Origin: Chloroflexota bacterium | Lineage (GTDB): Bacteria; Chloroflexota; Anaerolineae; Aggregatilineales; Phototrophicaceae | NCBI GenBank assembly: GCA_026706395.1 | Contig: JAPOYU010000006.1 | Location: forward strand, 1-28,407 | Length of the DNA: 28,407 nt | Direction: 5' to 3' | Shown here: positions 6,845 to 15,344 of the stretch, piece by piece | Layout of the letters: the number at the start of each line of letters is the position of its first letter | How positions within the stretch are numbered: the stretch's first letter is position 1 | Position numbers and translations under genes: made by a program | The notes under the pieces: model-generated | Told to the model about the DNA's origin: nothing | Databases searched by the model: none | Seen by the model: the letters and a program-made list of their open reading frames with translations, nothing else

Positions 6845-9800
6845 ATGTCGCAGAAACTCGCGGGTTTGCTCGATGCTCTCCGGGGCACAGCCAGCTACCG
6901 GCAATTGCTTGGTGACTTGTCGGCGCGTCAGCCGCACGAGGACTTCAACGTTGTGCGCTCGGCCCGGCCCTTCCTGCTGGCGGCCTTAGCTGCGGATTGG
7001 CCCGGCCCGCTTATCTACCTGACATCGGCCGCGCGTCGCGCCTACAACGTCAGCGAGCAACTGCCGCTTTGGTTGGACCAGCCCGAACGACTACATCGAT
7101 TTGCCGAGCCTTCGACTCTATTTTATGATCGTGCGCCTTGGGACTTCAGCGTCATTCGCAGTCGGATCGCTACCTTGTCCGCGCTGGCTTATCCGCAGGG
7201 GACGCGCCAACCCATAGTTGTAGCATCAGCACGCGCCTTGATGCAGAAGACTATGCCGCCAGCGGAGTTTCTCCAGGCCACGATAGAATTGCACCAAGGT
7301 GAGCGGCGCCAAATGGAAAGTCTCATCTTGCGCTGGATCGGCATGGGTTACGAGCCAGCGGCATTAGTCATCGAACCGGGCAGCTTCAGCCGCCGTGGCG
7401 GCATCCTTGATATCTTTCCGCTAGCGAGCGAATATCCCCTGCGTATCGAGTTTTTTGACGATGAGATCGACAGCTTGCGGCGCTTTGATCCGGCCGACCA
7501 ACGCAGCATTGACCGTGTGCAGTCGGCGCGGATCTATCCTGCGCGTGAGGCGCTTCCTCGGTTGACAGAGTCAATTGGCGCTTGGCTGGAACAGTGGGCG
7601 ACAGCCACCGGCACTGACCCTGACGATGTATCCAGCGCCAGCGCCGATATTGAATCGCTAAAACAGGGTAGTGCCTTCCCCTGCCTCGAACACTACCTGC
7701 CGTACCTATATGGGCGGCCAGCCAGTTTACTCGACTACGCAGGAAAGGAGACTCTAATCCTGATCGAGGACCCGCCCTTCCTGGAAGAAGCGGTGCTGGA
7801 GGCTGCGGAAAACGCCGAGTCCAATCGCAGCGAAGCCGAAGCAACCGCGCAGATAGCGTCCGAACACCCGCTGCCGTTTCTGACCTGGAATGAACTTGAG
7901 TCGAAACTTGAGAGCCCGCGTTCAGTTCCGCTTTCCACCATAACTGGTTCCGCGACCAGGACGCCATTCTCACCCGGAGAACGATTTGGCGGTCAACTGC
8001 GGTTGATGCTCAATCAAGTTCGAAAGCAAATGCTTCGCGGCGAAAGCGTCGTCATCATGACCGAGCAGGTCGAGCGCTTGGAAAACCTGTGGTACGAGCA
8101 AGACGCCTCCACAATGATCCCGACCGTCAGCGAGATAGACGATGTCCCGCCGCCAGGCGCGCTACGATTCGTTCGCGGGTCGGCGGCCGAAGGCTGGTCG
8201 CTCCAAGGCGAACAACGCCTACTGCATTTTATAACGGATGCTGAGATCTTCGGCTGGACCCGCCCAGAGCCGCGGCGTCGGCTCGAGAACACCGGAAGGG
8301 CCCGCGCAAAGCCAGCCGATTCCAGCTATACCGACTGGCAAGAAGGCACTTACGTGGTCCATGTCGATTATGGCATTGGCAGGTTCAAAGGTTTGCGCCA
8401 CCGCAGTTTCAACAACAGCGAGCGCGAGTACCTGCTGGTCGAATATCGCGGCGAAGACACGATTTACGTGCCAATCCACCAAGCCGACCGGCTCTCGCGT
8501 TACGTCGGCCCCAATGACAAAGCGCCCCCGCTGAATCAACTGGGCAAAGCCGACCAGTGGATTAAGGCGCGAGACAAGGCGCGGCGCAATGCCGAAGAAG
8601 AAGCGCGCGAGCTGCTATCCATTTATAGCCGTCGCGCGGTAGCCGTCGGCCACGCATTCAGCGCCGACTCGGCTTGGCAGCACGAGATGGAAGCTGGCTT
8701 TCCGTTCGTCGAGACAGAAGACCAGTTGCGCGTCATCAACGAAGTCAAAGCCGATATGCACGACCACAAGCCTATGGATCGTCTGATATGTGGCGATGTC
8801 GGCTTCGGGAAGACTGAGGTCGCATTGCGCGCCGCTTTCAAAGCCGTGCAAGACGGCGTGCAAGTGGCCGTGCTCGTGCCGACTACCGTCCTGGCTCAGC
8901 AGCATTTTGATATCTTCCGCGCGCGACTGGCCGCCTTTCCCGTTGAATTGGAAATGATGTCTCGCTTTAGAAATGCCTCGCAGCAAAAGTTGATTGTCGA
9001 CAAGCTGGCCTCCGGCGAAATTGACATTGTCATCGGCACACATCGGCTCCTGTCCGACGACATCCGTTTCAAGAAACTTGGCCTGATAATCATCGACGAA
9101 GAGCAGCGTTTTGGCGTCAAGCACAAGGAGCACTTCAAGAAACTTCGCTCGCGAATTGACATACTGACGCTGACCGCCACTCCGATACCGCGCACGCTTT
9201 ATCTCAGCCTAAGCGGCATCCGTGATATCAGCATGATACAGACGCCGCCGGAAGAGCGGTTGCCCGTTATCACACAAGTAGGGTCTTGGGACGACAAGCT
9301 GAGCCGACGTGCCATCATGCGCGAACTCGAGCGCGGCGGGCAGGTCTTTGCCATTCATAACCGGGTCAAGACCATTCATAACCTCCGCAACAAGATCGAA
9401 CGCGTCGTACCGGAAGCCTCTGTCGCCGTTGCGCATGGGCAGATGTCTCCCCGCGCTCTTGAATCCGTAATGTCGGAGTTTTCCCGGGGTGAGTACGACA
9501 TCTTGCTGTCGACATCAATCATAGAAAACGGGATCGATATGCCCCGGGTCAACACGCTGATAGTTGATCGAGCGGACCATTTCGGAGTCGCGCAGCTCTA
9601 TCAACTCCGCGGTCGCGTTGGCCGCTCGGCACAGCAAGCCTATGCCTACTTCTTTCACGACCGCGGAACGCTCACGGAAGAGGCGCGAACACGGCTGGAA
9701 ACCCTGGCCGAGAATACGCGGCTTGGCGCAGGCTTTCAAATCGCCATCCGCGATTTAGAGATGCGCGGCAGCGGCGATATTCTTAGCATGCGGCAATCAG

Positions 9801-10357
9801 GGCATATCGCCAGCGTCGGCTTGCATCTATACACGGAAATGCTGCAGCAAGCTGTTCAAGATCAGCGCGGCGCCAATGTGGATGATAGGGACCCAGCGCC
9901 CGCCTCCGCCCGCGACCGCATCATCATCGACCTGCCGCTGCCAGCCTATTTGCCGACGGACTGGATACCTGAAATGGCATTGCGCCTTCAACTCTATCGC
10001 CGCATCGGAAACATCCAAAGACTGGATGAGGTGGATGCGATGCGCCGGGAATTGGTCGATCGTTTTGGTCCGCTGCCAGCGGCCGTCGACGGCTTATTGT
10101 ACCAGATACAGGTGAAGGTGATGGCCTTGGGGATACGAGCTACTCACATTCGCCTGCCGCGTGAGCACGTCTTGATCAAACTTCCCTACCTGGCGACGGT
10201 CCGGCGTGAACTGCTGGCGCTGACGTTGGGCCACGATATCGAAGTGACGCGGACGGAGGTACGCATTCCGGCCGAAGAGGACCAATGGCAGGGACGACTT
10301 CTGATTATACTGGAGAAGCTCGCTGAGCGAGTGAATCTAATGACTACAGCAATATGA
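6845..10357 (+). CDS. mfd: Transcription-repair coupling factor Mfd
   Basis: Mfd pushes RNA polymerase stalled at DNA damage off the template and recruits UvrA for excision repair. The 1170-residue protein has the full layout. The N-terminal UvrB-like part (about residues 1-330) includes GSFSRRGGILDIFP. The CarD-like RNA polymerase interaction domain begins near residue 503 (YVVHVDYGIGRFKGL). The RecG-like translocase has Walker A GDVGFGKT (650-657), DEEQ (751-754), TATPIPRTL and the terminal GRVGR motif. A C-terminal TRCF domain follows with LRLQLYRRI. No frameshift or missing motif is seen and length matches the family. Translation start has no strong ribosome binding site. The next gene starts only 31 bases after the stop. 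Confidence 0.97.
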   Translation: MSQKLAGLLDALRGTASYRQLLGDLSARQPHEDFNVVRSARPFLLAALAADWPGPLIYLTSAARRAYNVSEQLPLWLDQPERLHRFAEPSTLFYDRAPWDFSVIRSRIATLSALAYPQGTRQPIVVASARALMQKTMPPAEFLQATIELHQGERRQMESLILRWIGMGYEPAALVIEPGSFSRRGGILDIFPLASEYPLRIEFFDDEIDSLRRFDPADQRSIDRVQSARIYPAREALPRLTESIGAWLEQWATATGTDPDDVSSASADIESLKQGSAFPCLEHYLPYLYGRPASLLDYAGKETLILIEDPPFLEEAVLEAAENAESNRSEAEATAQIASEHPLPFLTWNELESKLESPRSVPLSTITGSATRTPFSPGERFGGQLRLMLNQVRKQMLRGESVVIMTEQVERLENLWYEQDASTMIPTVSEIDDVPPPGALRFVRGSAAEGWSLQGEQRLLHFITDAEIFGWTRPEPRRRLENTGRARAKPADSSYTDWQEGTYVVHVDYGIGRFKGLRHRSFNNSEREYLLVEYRGEDTIYVPIHQADRLSRYVGPNDKAPPLNQLGKADQWIKARDKARRNAEEEARELLSIYSRRAVAVGHAFSADSAWQHEMEAGFPFVETEDQLRVINEVKADMHDHKPMDRLICGDVGFGKTEVALRAAFKAVQDGVQVAVLVPTTVLAQQHFDIFRARLAAFPVELEMMSRFRNASQQKLIVDKLASGEIDIVIGTHRLLSDDIRFKKLGLIIIDEEQRFGVKHKEHFKKLRSRIDILTLTATPIPRTLYLSLSGIRDISMIQTPPEERLPVITQVGSWDDKLSRRAIMRELERGGQVFAIHNRVKTIHNLRNKIERVVPEASVAVAHGQMSPRALESVMSEFSRGEYDILLSTSIIENGIDMPRVNTLIVDRADHFGVAQLYQLRGRVGRSAQQAYAYFFHDRGTLTEEARTRLETLAENTRLGAGFQIAIRDLEMRGSGDILSMRQSGHIASVGLHLYTEMLQQAVQDQRGANVDDRDPAPASARDRIIIDLPLPAYLPTDWIPEMALRLQLYRRIGNIQRLDEVDAMRRELVDRFGPLPAAVDGLLYQIQVKVMALGIRATHIRLPREHVLIKLPYLATVRRELLALTLGHDIEVTRTEVRIPAEEDQWQGRLLIILEKLAERVNLMTTAI

Positions 10358-10388
10358 TGTTTGCATCTGTCGAGTAGGAACCTTGCTA

Positions 10389-12365
10389 ATGGCAATCGCG
10401 CATGCTTCCCTTTGGCATCCCAATTTGCGATTATCTACACAGAGCGCCAAAAACGCAGCGATCATGGCTGCGACGTGTCTGATCCTAATAAATGTACTTC
10501 TCCACGCCCAGGTATACGACAACCGAAACTATCGTGAGGATGAAATCGTTGTCGTTCATTTGTCGCTGCTATTTTCGCCGTCAAAGCTTGTGCAATATTT
10601 GGCGGCAGATACTCACCCGCCCGGCTGGCAACTCACCGCGAACGCTTGGATCGAAGCATTTGGCATTAGCGAAGACATCACACGCTGGCTCTCAAAACTC
10701 ATTAATCTCATAACATTCGCATTGATTTATCAGCTAGGTAAACACATCTGTGGCAGGCGCGTTGGCTTGTACGCAATCGTCCTGCTAGGCGTTTACGGAT
10801 TCGCCAGCAGCGCCATGAATGAATTGCGCCCCTATCCCATGTTGATTATGCTGACTACGGCGCTGCATCTGTTATTTTACCGTTGGTTGCACAAGCCGAC
10901 GTCGGTGTTGATGCTCACCTATACTTTTGTCGGCATCGCAGCAATCTACACGCATTTCTTTTCTTTCTTTGTTTTCCCAGCTCACGCCGTCTGTATGTTG
11001 CTGATCACGCGCTTCGACCGCAATTTGTGGCTGAACTCATTTATCATGTGGGCTTTTATCGGCACATCTTTCCTCGGCTGGCTCTTGCCCTTCCTGCAAG
11101 CAATTACCGTGGTCGTGCCGGGCGGCATCTATTACGCCATTCCTCCAGGCTGGGAGGGTCTGCGGCTGTACTACAACGGCAGCAAGTTCGAGCCCGAAAT
11201 CATCTATCAGCTCCTCATGTTGCTCAGCCCATTTGCCCCGTCAATATCGCGTCGCTTCAGCGCCGCCAACACTCCTCTGCGGTTCGAGCGCCGATACACG
11301 CTGCTATATCCTTTGATTCTGCTTATTATGACGGTTTTCATAGCCTACGCTGCTGATTCATTGGTACGCAACTTTTCGCAACGAAATGTGGTCATGTTTG
11401 CTCCGCTCATAGCCGCTTGTATGGCGTTGAGCCTGCGCTTGCTCCCGACCATAGCGGCGCTGGCGCTTCTGTCACTCCTGATTCTCCATGCCCCGCAGAG
11501 CATTGAAGTACAAACTTCAAACGCGCCTTACCGTGAAATTGTCCAAGTAATGAAAACAAGCTACGAAACAAATAGTATCGTTGTCACCGAGTTCAACTGG
11601 GCGTGGCGTTGGCTCCTTGGCGCCGCCTATTATTTGATGGACTTCACACCGGACAAGATGCCCAAAGAGCGAATTTTCCATCTTGTTGAGCCTCGTGATA
11701 GCGCGCATCCACCACACTACCCCGACGAGCTGGTAAATATCTATCACAGGTTTCACCATGAGGTCTTTGCTAACCGGCTTCCCGAACATCAACAGCTCTG
11801 GCACTTGCAGGAGGGTGGCGGAAACGAACTGGGCGTTGAATTAAGAGACTGGCTCAACCGAAACTATGCGCACATCCGCACAGTAAGTTGGGACGAAGAG
11901 TATGAAACGAGCTACAGCCTGTCCGAATACGCGCGCGTCCCGGCTCATGATGGGCCTATTCTAGATGTCGGAGAGAGCCTGCATCTGTTCGCTTGGGAAC
12001 GCCATGAATCGATTGACTCCGCCCCATGCCAGACGGTAACTATTGAAAGTTGGTGGCAGATTCAAACGCCAGACTCGACGCCATACACAATCAGTATCAT
12101 CCTCGCCGACTCAGACGGCGATGGCCAGCTTGCGATCGAAAACTCAGTGCCGGCCGACCAGTTCACCAGCGATTGGGTACCGAACCGGTTCTATCGCGAC
12201 CGCACAAGCATCGCTATTCCTTGTGATATCGGCAGCGGGAATTACGACCTGCTACTGGCGGCCAAGGAATCGATGAGCGGCGAGCCACTCTTGCTGGCAT
12301 ATCCGGGCAGGGAGGCATTCGGCAAGGAGCATTACCTAACAACGCTGGTTGTCGCGAACAGCTAG
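10389..12365 (+). CDS. GT39/ArnT-like membrane glycosyltransferase
   Basis: The 658-residue protein has a membrane-embedded N-terminal half (about residues 22-390) with some ten hydrophobic helices and a soluble C-terminal half. The first outside loop contains Asp51-Glu52 followed by an HPP motif at 76-78 in ADTHPPGWQL. This is characteristic of GT-C fold glycosyltransferases of the GT39/ArnT group, which transfer sugars from polyprenyl-phosphate donors to proteins or lipids on the outer face of the membrane. The C-terminal half (about 390-658) is mainly soluble, with a probable beta domain near its end. AGGAA (10376-10380) lies eight bases before the ATG at 10389, which is preferred to the TTG at 10383. 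Acceptor and donor are unknown. It may be transcribed from mfd. Confidence 0.8.
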   Translation: MAIAHASLWHPNLRLSTQSAKNAAIMAATCLILINVLLHAQVYDNRNYREDEIVVVHLSLLFSPSKLVQYLAADTHPPGWQLTANAWIEAFGISEDITRWLSKLINLITFALIYQLGKHICGRRVGLYAIVLLGVYGFASSAMNELRPYPMLIMLTTALHLLFYRWLHKPTSVLMLTYTFVGIAAIYTHFFSFFVFPAHAVCMLLITRFDRNLWLNSFIMWAFIGTSFLGWLLPFLQAITVVVPGGIYYAIPPGWEGLRLYYNGSKFEPEIIYQLLMLLSPFAPSISRRFSAANTPLRFERRYTLLYPLILLIMTVFIAYAADSLVRNFSQRNVVMFAPLIAACMALSLRLLPTIAALALLSLLILHAPQSIEVQTSNAPYREIVQVMKTSYETNSIVVTEFNWAWRWLLGAAYYLMDFTPDKMPKERIFHLVEPRDSAHPPHYPDELVNIYHRFHHEVFANRLPEHQQLWHLQEGGGNELGVELRDWLNRNYAHIRTVSWDEEYETSYSLSEYARVPAHDGPILDVGESLHLFAWERHESIDSAPCQTVTIESWWQIQTPDSTPYTISIILADSDGDGQLAIENSVPADQFTSDWVPNRFYRDRTSIAIPCDIGSGNYDLLLAAKESMSGEPLLLAYPGREAFGKEHYLTTLVVANS

Positions 12366-12391
12366 ATTGCCGAATTCGGTCTCTCATCTTC

Positions 12392-12865
12392 TCATGCTCG
12401 CGCCAGGTCGACAAATGTTCCGCTGGTCATCGCTTGCAGCGTCTCCAGCTCAATCGGAAAGATCGCATTCGCCGCGCCACCGGCAGCGTATACCGTTTGG
12501 AAGCGCCTTAATGTGTCGTCAAGGTAGACATCAACAGTGCGACGATGCGCGAGCGGCGGCACGCCCCCGGGCGCATAACCCAGCAGGTCCAGGCATTGCG
12601 CTGCCGTCATCATGCGAACCTTCTTCCGCCCGACGCCGAATATCGCCGCCAACTTGCGCTCATCAATCGTTTGATCGCCACTGGCTAGCACAAGTACGGG
12701 TGTAGACTTGTTGACCATGAATCCCAAACTCTTGACGATCTGGCCCAGTTGACAGCCAACATTGCCAGCTGCCTCTTGTGATGTCGCCGTAGAGCTTCCA
12801 AACTCAACAACCTTTGTATCATGATTAATTTTGGCAAGCGCCGCCTGCACATCTTTCACGCCCAT
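12392..12865 (-). CDS. YbaK/EbsC-type aminoacyl-tRNA deacylase
   Basis: This 157-residue protein matches the YbaK family, which removes wrongly attached amino acids from tRNA, typically cysteine from tRNA-Pro. The catalytic lysine is Lys45 in GQIVKSLGF. Other family marks are KLAAIFGVGRKKVRM, the GYAPGGVPPLAH stretch (residues 96-107) and AGG at 128-130. The ATG at 12865 gives the usual short N-terminus. A GTG at 12874 is a good alternative, since AAGGAA lies six bases before it, and the longest frame opens at a TTG at 12907. The gene converges on the glycosyltransferase gene with a 26-base gap holding a perfect CCGAATTCGG palindrome, and diverges from the dioxygenase gene. Confidence 0.88.
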   Translation of the reverse strand: MGVKDVQAALAKINHDTKVVEFGSSTATSQEAAGNVGCQLGQIVKSLGFMVNKSTPVLVLASGDQTIDERKLAAIFGVGRKKVRMMTAAQCLDLLGYAPGGVPPLAHRRTVDVYLDDTLRRFQTVYAAGGAANAIFPIELETLQAMTSGTFVDLARA

Positions 12866-12884
12866 CACTTGCACAATGGCTTCC

Positions 12885-12918
12885 TTGTAATTTAGACTTA
12901 ACGGCAAGGATTGTAATT
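12885..12918. repeat. Direct repeat TTGTAATT in divergent intergenic region
   Basis: Two identical 8-base copies lie at 12885-12892 and 12911-12918, 26 bases apart, in an AT-rich patch between the YbaK-type gene and the dioxygenase gene. They could be operator half-sites or part of divergent promoters, but no clean -35/-10 pair could be fixed on either strand. The first copy overlaps the possible longer N-terminus of the YbaK-type gene. Confidence 0.25.
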
Positions 12919-12961
12919 GAATTCAGGCAAAGCGCAACGTGTGGCGCAGGAGGCGTAAGCT

Positions 12962-13774
12962 ATGCAAGTCGATGTTCAAAGTTTTAGGGATCGCGGCTGC
13001 GTCACCGTTTCCGGATTGTTCTCGGACGCCGAGGTGGAAAGCTTGAAGCGCCATTACATGGAAATGCGGCGCAGCGGGACCTATCCCGGCGACTTTGGCG
13101 GAATCAATATGCAACGCAATGATCCGCTCAAACACTACCCCCGTCTCATCCACATGCACCGTTGGGATCAAGCAAGCCTCGACTGGATGATCGACCCGCG
13201 CTTGGGCAGCGTCTTCCGGCGACTGCTGGGTAAAGAGCCGCTGGCTGTGCAAACCATGCTGTATTTCAAACCGGCTGGCGCACGTGGCCAAGCCTTGCAC
13301 CAAGATCAATTCTACCTTCGCGTGCAGCCGGGAACATGCATCGCCGCCTGGATGGCGCTTGACGATTGCGATGAAGAAAACGGTTGTCTACAAGTAGTTC
13401 CGGGCAGCCATGAGTTGCCGGTTCTCTGCCCGGTCGAAGCCGATGCCAGCAAGAGCTTCACTGATGTCACTGTGCCTCTCTCCGCTGATATGCAACCCGA
13501 ACCCGTTATCATGAAGGCGGGTGATGTCTTCTTCTTCAATGGTCAATTGATCCACGGCAGCTTCCCGAATCGCTCGGATTCCCGCTTCCGCCGCGCGCTC
13601 ATTGGGCATTACATTGATGCCGATGCGGAGCAAGTCGCGAAATATTATCACCCGGTGCTGCGCTTTGATGGCGCCACGGTCGATCTTGACATCGCGGAAG
13701 GCGGCGGACAGTGCGGCGTATGGGTGGACGAAGATGGGACGGAAGTTGTAGAAATGAGCGGCCAGTTGGCCTAG
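12962..13774 (+). CDS. Phytanoyl-CoA dioxygenase (PhyH) family protein
   Basis: The 270-residue product is a member of the non-heme Fe(II)/2-oxoglutarate-dependent PhyH family, which hydroxylates or halogenates small molecules. The iron ligands are visible: His113 and Asp115 in ALHQDQFYL and His198 in LIHGSFPNRS. Arginines in RFRRAL (208-211) are placed to bind 2-oxoglutarate. EENGCLQVVPGSH is another family signature. The length is normal. AGGAGG (12948-12953) lies eight bases before the ATG, so the start is secure. The enzyme is soluble; its substrate cannot be predicted. Its stop overlaps that of the opposite-strand gene in one CTAG. Confidence 0.9.
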   Translation: MQVDVQSFRDRGCVTVSGLFSDAEVESLKRHYMEMRRSGTYPGDFGGINMQRNDPLKHYPRLIHMHRWDQASLDWMIDPRLGSVFRRLLGKEPLAVQTMLYFKPAGARGQALHQDQFYLRVQPGTCIAAWMALDDCDEENGCLQVVPGSHELPVLCPVEADASKSFTDVTVPLSADMQPEPVIMKAGDVFFFNGQLIHGSFPNRSDSRFRRALIGHYIDADAEQVAKYYHPVLRFDGATVDLDIAEGGGQCGVWVDEDGTEVVEMSGQLA

Positions 13775-14298
13775 TCCGCGTAAACCTTGCCGCCGACGCG
13801 CTCGAAGTTATCGCTCGGCTGCGCCAATTCCCCCTGTGGGTGTCGCTGCGGCAACATGCTGAGCAAGATGCGCCTTCCGCCCGCCTCAGCATAGTAGACG
13901 TGTAAAGCCTGGTCCGGCTTCAGCTTGAGCCGTTCCGCCAGCCGATGGTCGAAGCGAATCGCGTCGCCCGACTTGCTTGCCAGAGTGGTCTTGCGCCAGA
14001 GCTTCCAGCGTGCCGGCAGTCCCTCAGCGTATAGCACACGATAAGACAGCTTTACCCGGGCGAATAGCACGGCGCGCATGCCAATCGTCAGTAAGAATCC
14101 GGCGACCAGAAGCAGAACAATCACTCGTCCAGCCAAGCCGTAGCGCGCCACAAGCAAGACCAGAGGCACAGTAAGCAGCAGCAATGTCGTCAGCGGTTCC
14201 GTAATAAGTTGCCGCCATTGCCGTGACGAAAGTCGACCTTCACGATTGCGCTTAAGATCTTCTCGCGCCGCTCTTGTTAACTGCTCGCTGCTGTTCAT
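13771..14298 (-). CDS. Small two-helix membrane protein, unknown function
   Basis: The 175-residue product has a basic N-terminal helix (residues about 1-30), two hydrophobic segments (about 35-52 and 57-80), and a polar C-terminal domain of about 95 residues. The C-terminal domain reads as mixed alpha/beta (FDHRLAERLKLKPDQALHVYY). The helical hairpin should anchor the protein with both ends in the cytoplasm. I recognise no family. It starts six bases after the EamA stop, so the two are almost certainly one transcript and may be translationally coupled. Confidence 0.7.
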   Translation of the reverse strand: MNSSEQLTRAAREDLKRNREGRLSSRQWRQLITEPLTTLLLLTVPLVLLVARYGLAGRVIVLLLVAGFLLTIGMRAVLFARVKLSYRVLYAEGLPARWKLWRKTTLASKSGDAIRFDHRLAERLKLKPDQALHVYYAEAGGRRILLSMLPQRHPQGELAQPSDNFERVGGKVYAD

Positions 14299-14304
14299 TA
14301 CGCC

Positions 14305-15222
14305 CTAGCCCGCCTCATGTGCGATGCTGACATCTATCCGGTTCCGCGGCCGAAATTGCAGGGCAATTACACTGCCTACTATCAGGGCCGCGCCCAGCCA
14401 TTGTATCGCAAATATCGCCTCACCCAATATAGCCATCGACATAACCATCGAGAGCGGCGGCTCAACTGTGCTGACCAAAGACGCCCGCGCCGCTCCGATT
14501 CTTTGGATGGCGATGTTGATCGCGAAGACGGGCAAGACAGTGCCCAAAACGGCGATGCCGACAAGCGTAACCAGCGTTTGAGGATTCTGCGGCAATTGCA
14601 AGCCGCGCAGCGGTATCAGCAGCAGCATAACCAGCAACGTGCCGAGCATCATCCATGCGCTCGATCCAGACAGGTCGACAACGCCGTTCAGCGCTCGCTT
14701 GGATAGAATGTAGTAGATGGCCACGATTACGGCGTTTCCCAGCACGAGCAAAACTCCAAGCCAGTCGCCGACGCTAACGCCGAAGAAATTCGGCACGGTC
14801 AAGACTACACCCGCAAGCGCCATCGTCAGTGCCAGCCAGGCGCGGTAGCCGATACGCTCACCCAGCGCAGCAGACAACAAAACGACCATCGCCGGATAGG
14901 TGTAGAATAGAACGATGTACGTGCTGGCCGGCAGACGTTCTAGCGCGAAGAATGCCGCCAGCACAGCCGCCGATATCATGACGCCAATCAGCAACACTTG
15001 CTTAACCGGCGCATCACTCTTTCGCGATAATGAAGCGGATCTTCTCCGGTATACAACCATCACCCACATCACAGGCACGGCAACGATGAAACGCCAAATC
15101 GCGATGTCCATTGGCTCAAGCATAGAATGCAAATACGTGATCTTCACCAGCGACGGCATGGCGGAAAAACCGGCGGCCGCAAGTATGATCCAAATGAACC
15201 CTTCGCGTTCTTGACGTGTCAT
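14305..15222 (-). CDS. EamA/DMT-family transporter
   Basis: The 305-residue protein has about ten hydrophobic helices in two similar halves, each ending in the pattern of EamA domains. Marks include the opening FIWIILAAAGFSAMPSLVKI, YIVLFYTYPAMVVLLSAALG in the first half and ASLVSTVEPPLSMVMSMAILG in the second. Such carriers export or import small metabolites such as amino acids, sugars or nucleosides; the substrate is not predictable. No ribosome binding site is clear before the ATG, and an AT-rich TATAGA element (15237-15242, minus strand) could start a nearly leaderless message. It lies 122 bases downstream of nuoN on the same strand. Confidence 0.88.
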   Translation of the reverse strand: MTRQEREGFIWIILAAAGFSAMPSLVKITYLHSMLEPMDIAIWRFIVAVPVMWVMVVYRRRSASLSRKSDAPVKQVLLIGVMISAAVLAAFFALERLPASTYIVLFYTYPAMVVLLSAALGERIGYRAWLALTMALAGVVLTVPNFFGVSVGDWLGVLLVLGNAVIVAIYYILSKRALNGVVDLSGSSAWMMLGTLLVMLLLIPLRGLQLPQNPQTLVTLVGIAVLGTVLPVFAINIAIQRIGAARASLVSTVEPPLSMVMSMAILGEAIFAIQWLGAALIVGSVIALQFRPRNRIDVSIAHEAG

Positions 15223-15260
15223 AGCTGATCAGTGGTTCTATATTTTCAATTTCAGTGCTG

Positions 15261-15290
15261 CGCTTGCGTCAACCGGATGCGTGACAAGCG
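15261..15290 (-). terminator. Weak hairpin downstream of nuoN
   Basis: CGCTTG (15261-15266) pairs with CAAGCG (15285-15290), and TCA pairs with TGA inside, with a two-base bulge and a 10-base loop. There is no T-run after it in the minus direction, so it may be a processing structure or chance. Without it, no terminator separates nuoN from the EamA gene. Confidence 0.22.
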
Positions 15291-15344
15291 ACGAGCCAGT
15301 GTCGAAAGTTTAATCCTGGGGCTCGTGGCAAACGTGGCGGCGAA

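Noticed and set aside
12370..12379. Palindrome CCGAATTCGG as a bidirectional terminator
   Set aside because: The stem would be only three to four base pairs with almost no loop, and no T-run follows on either side.
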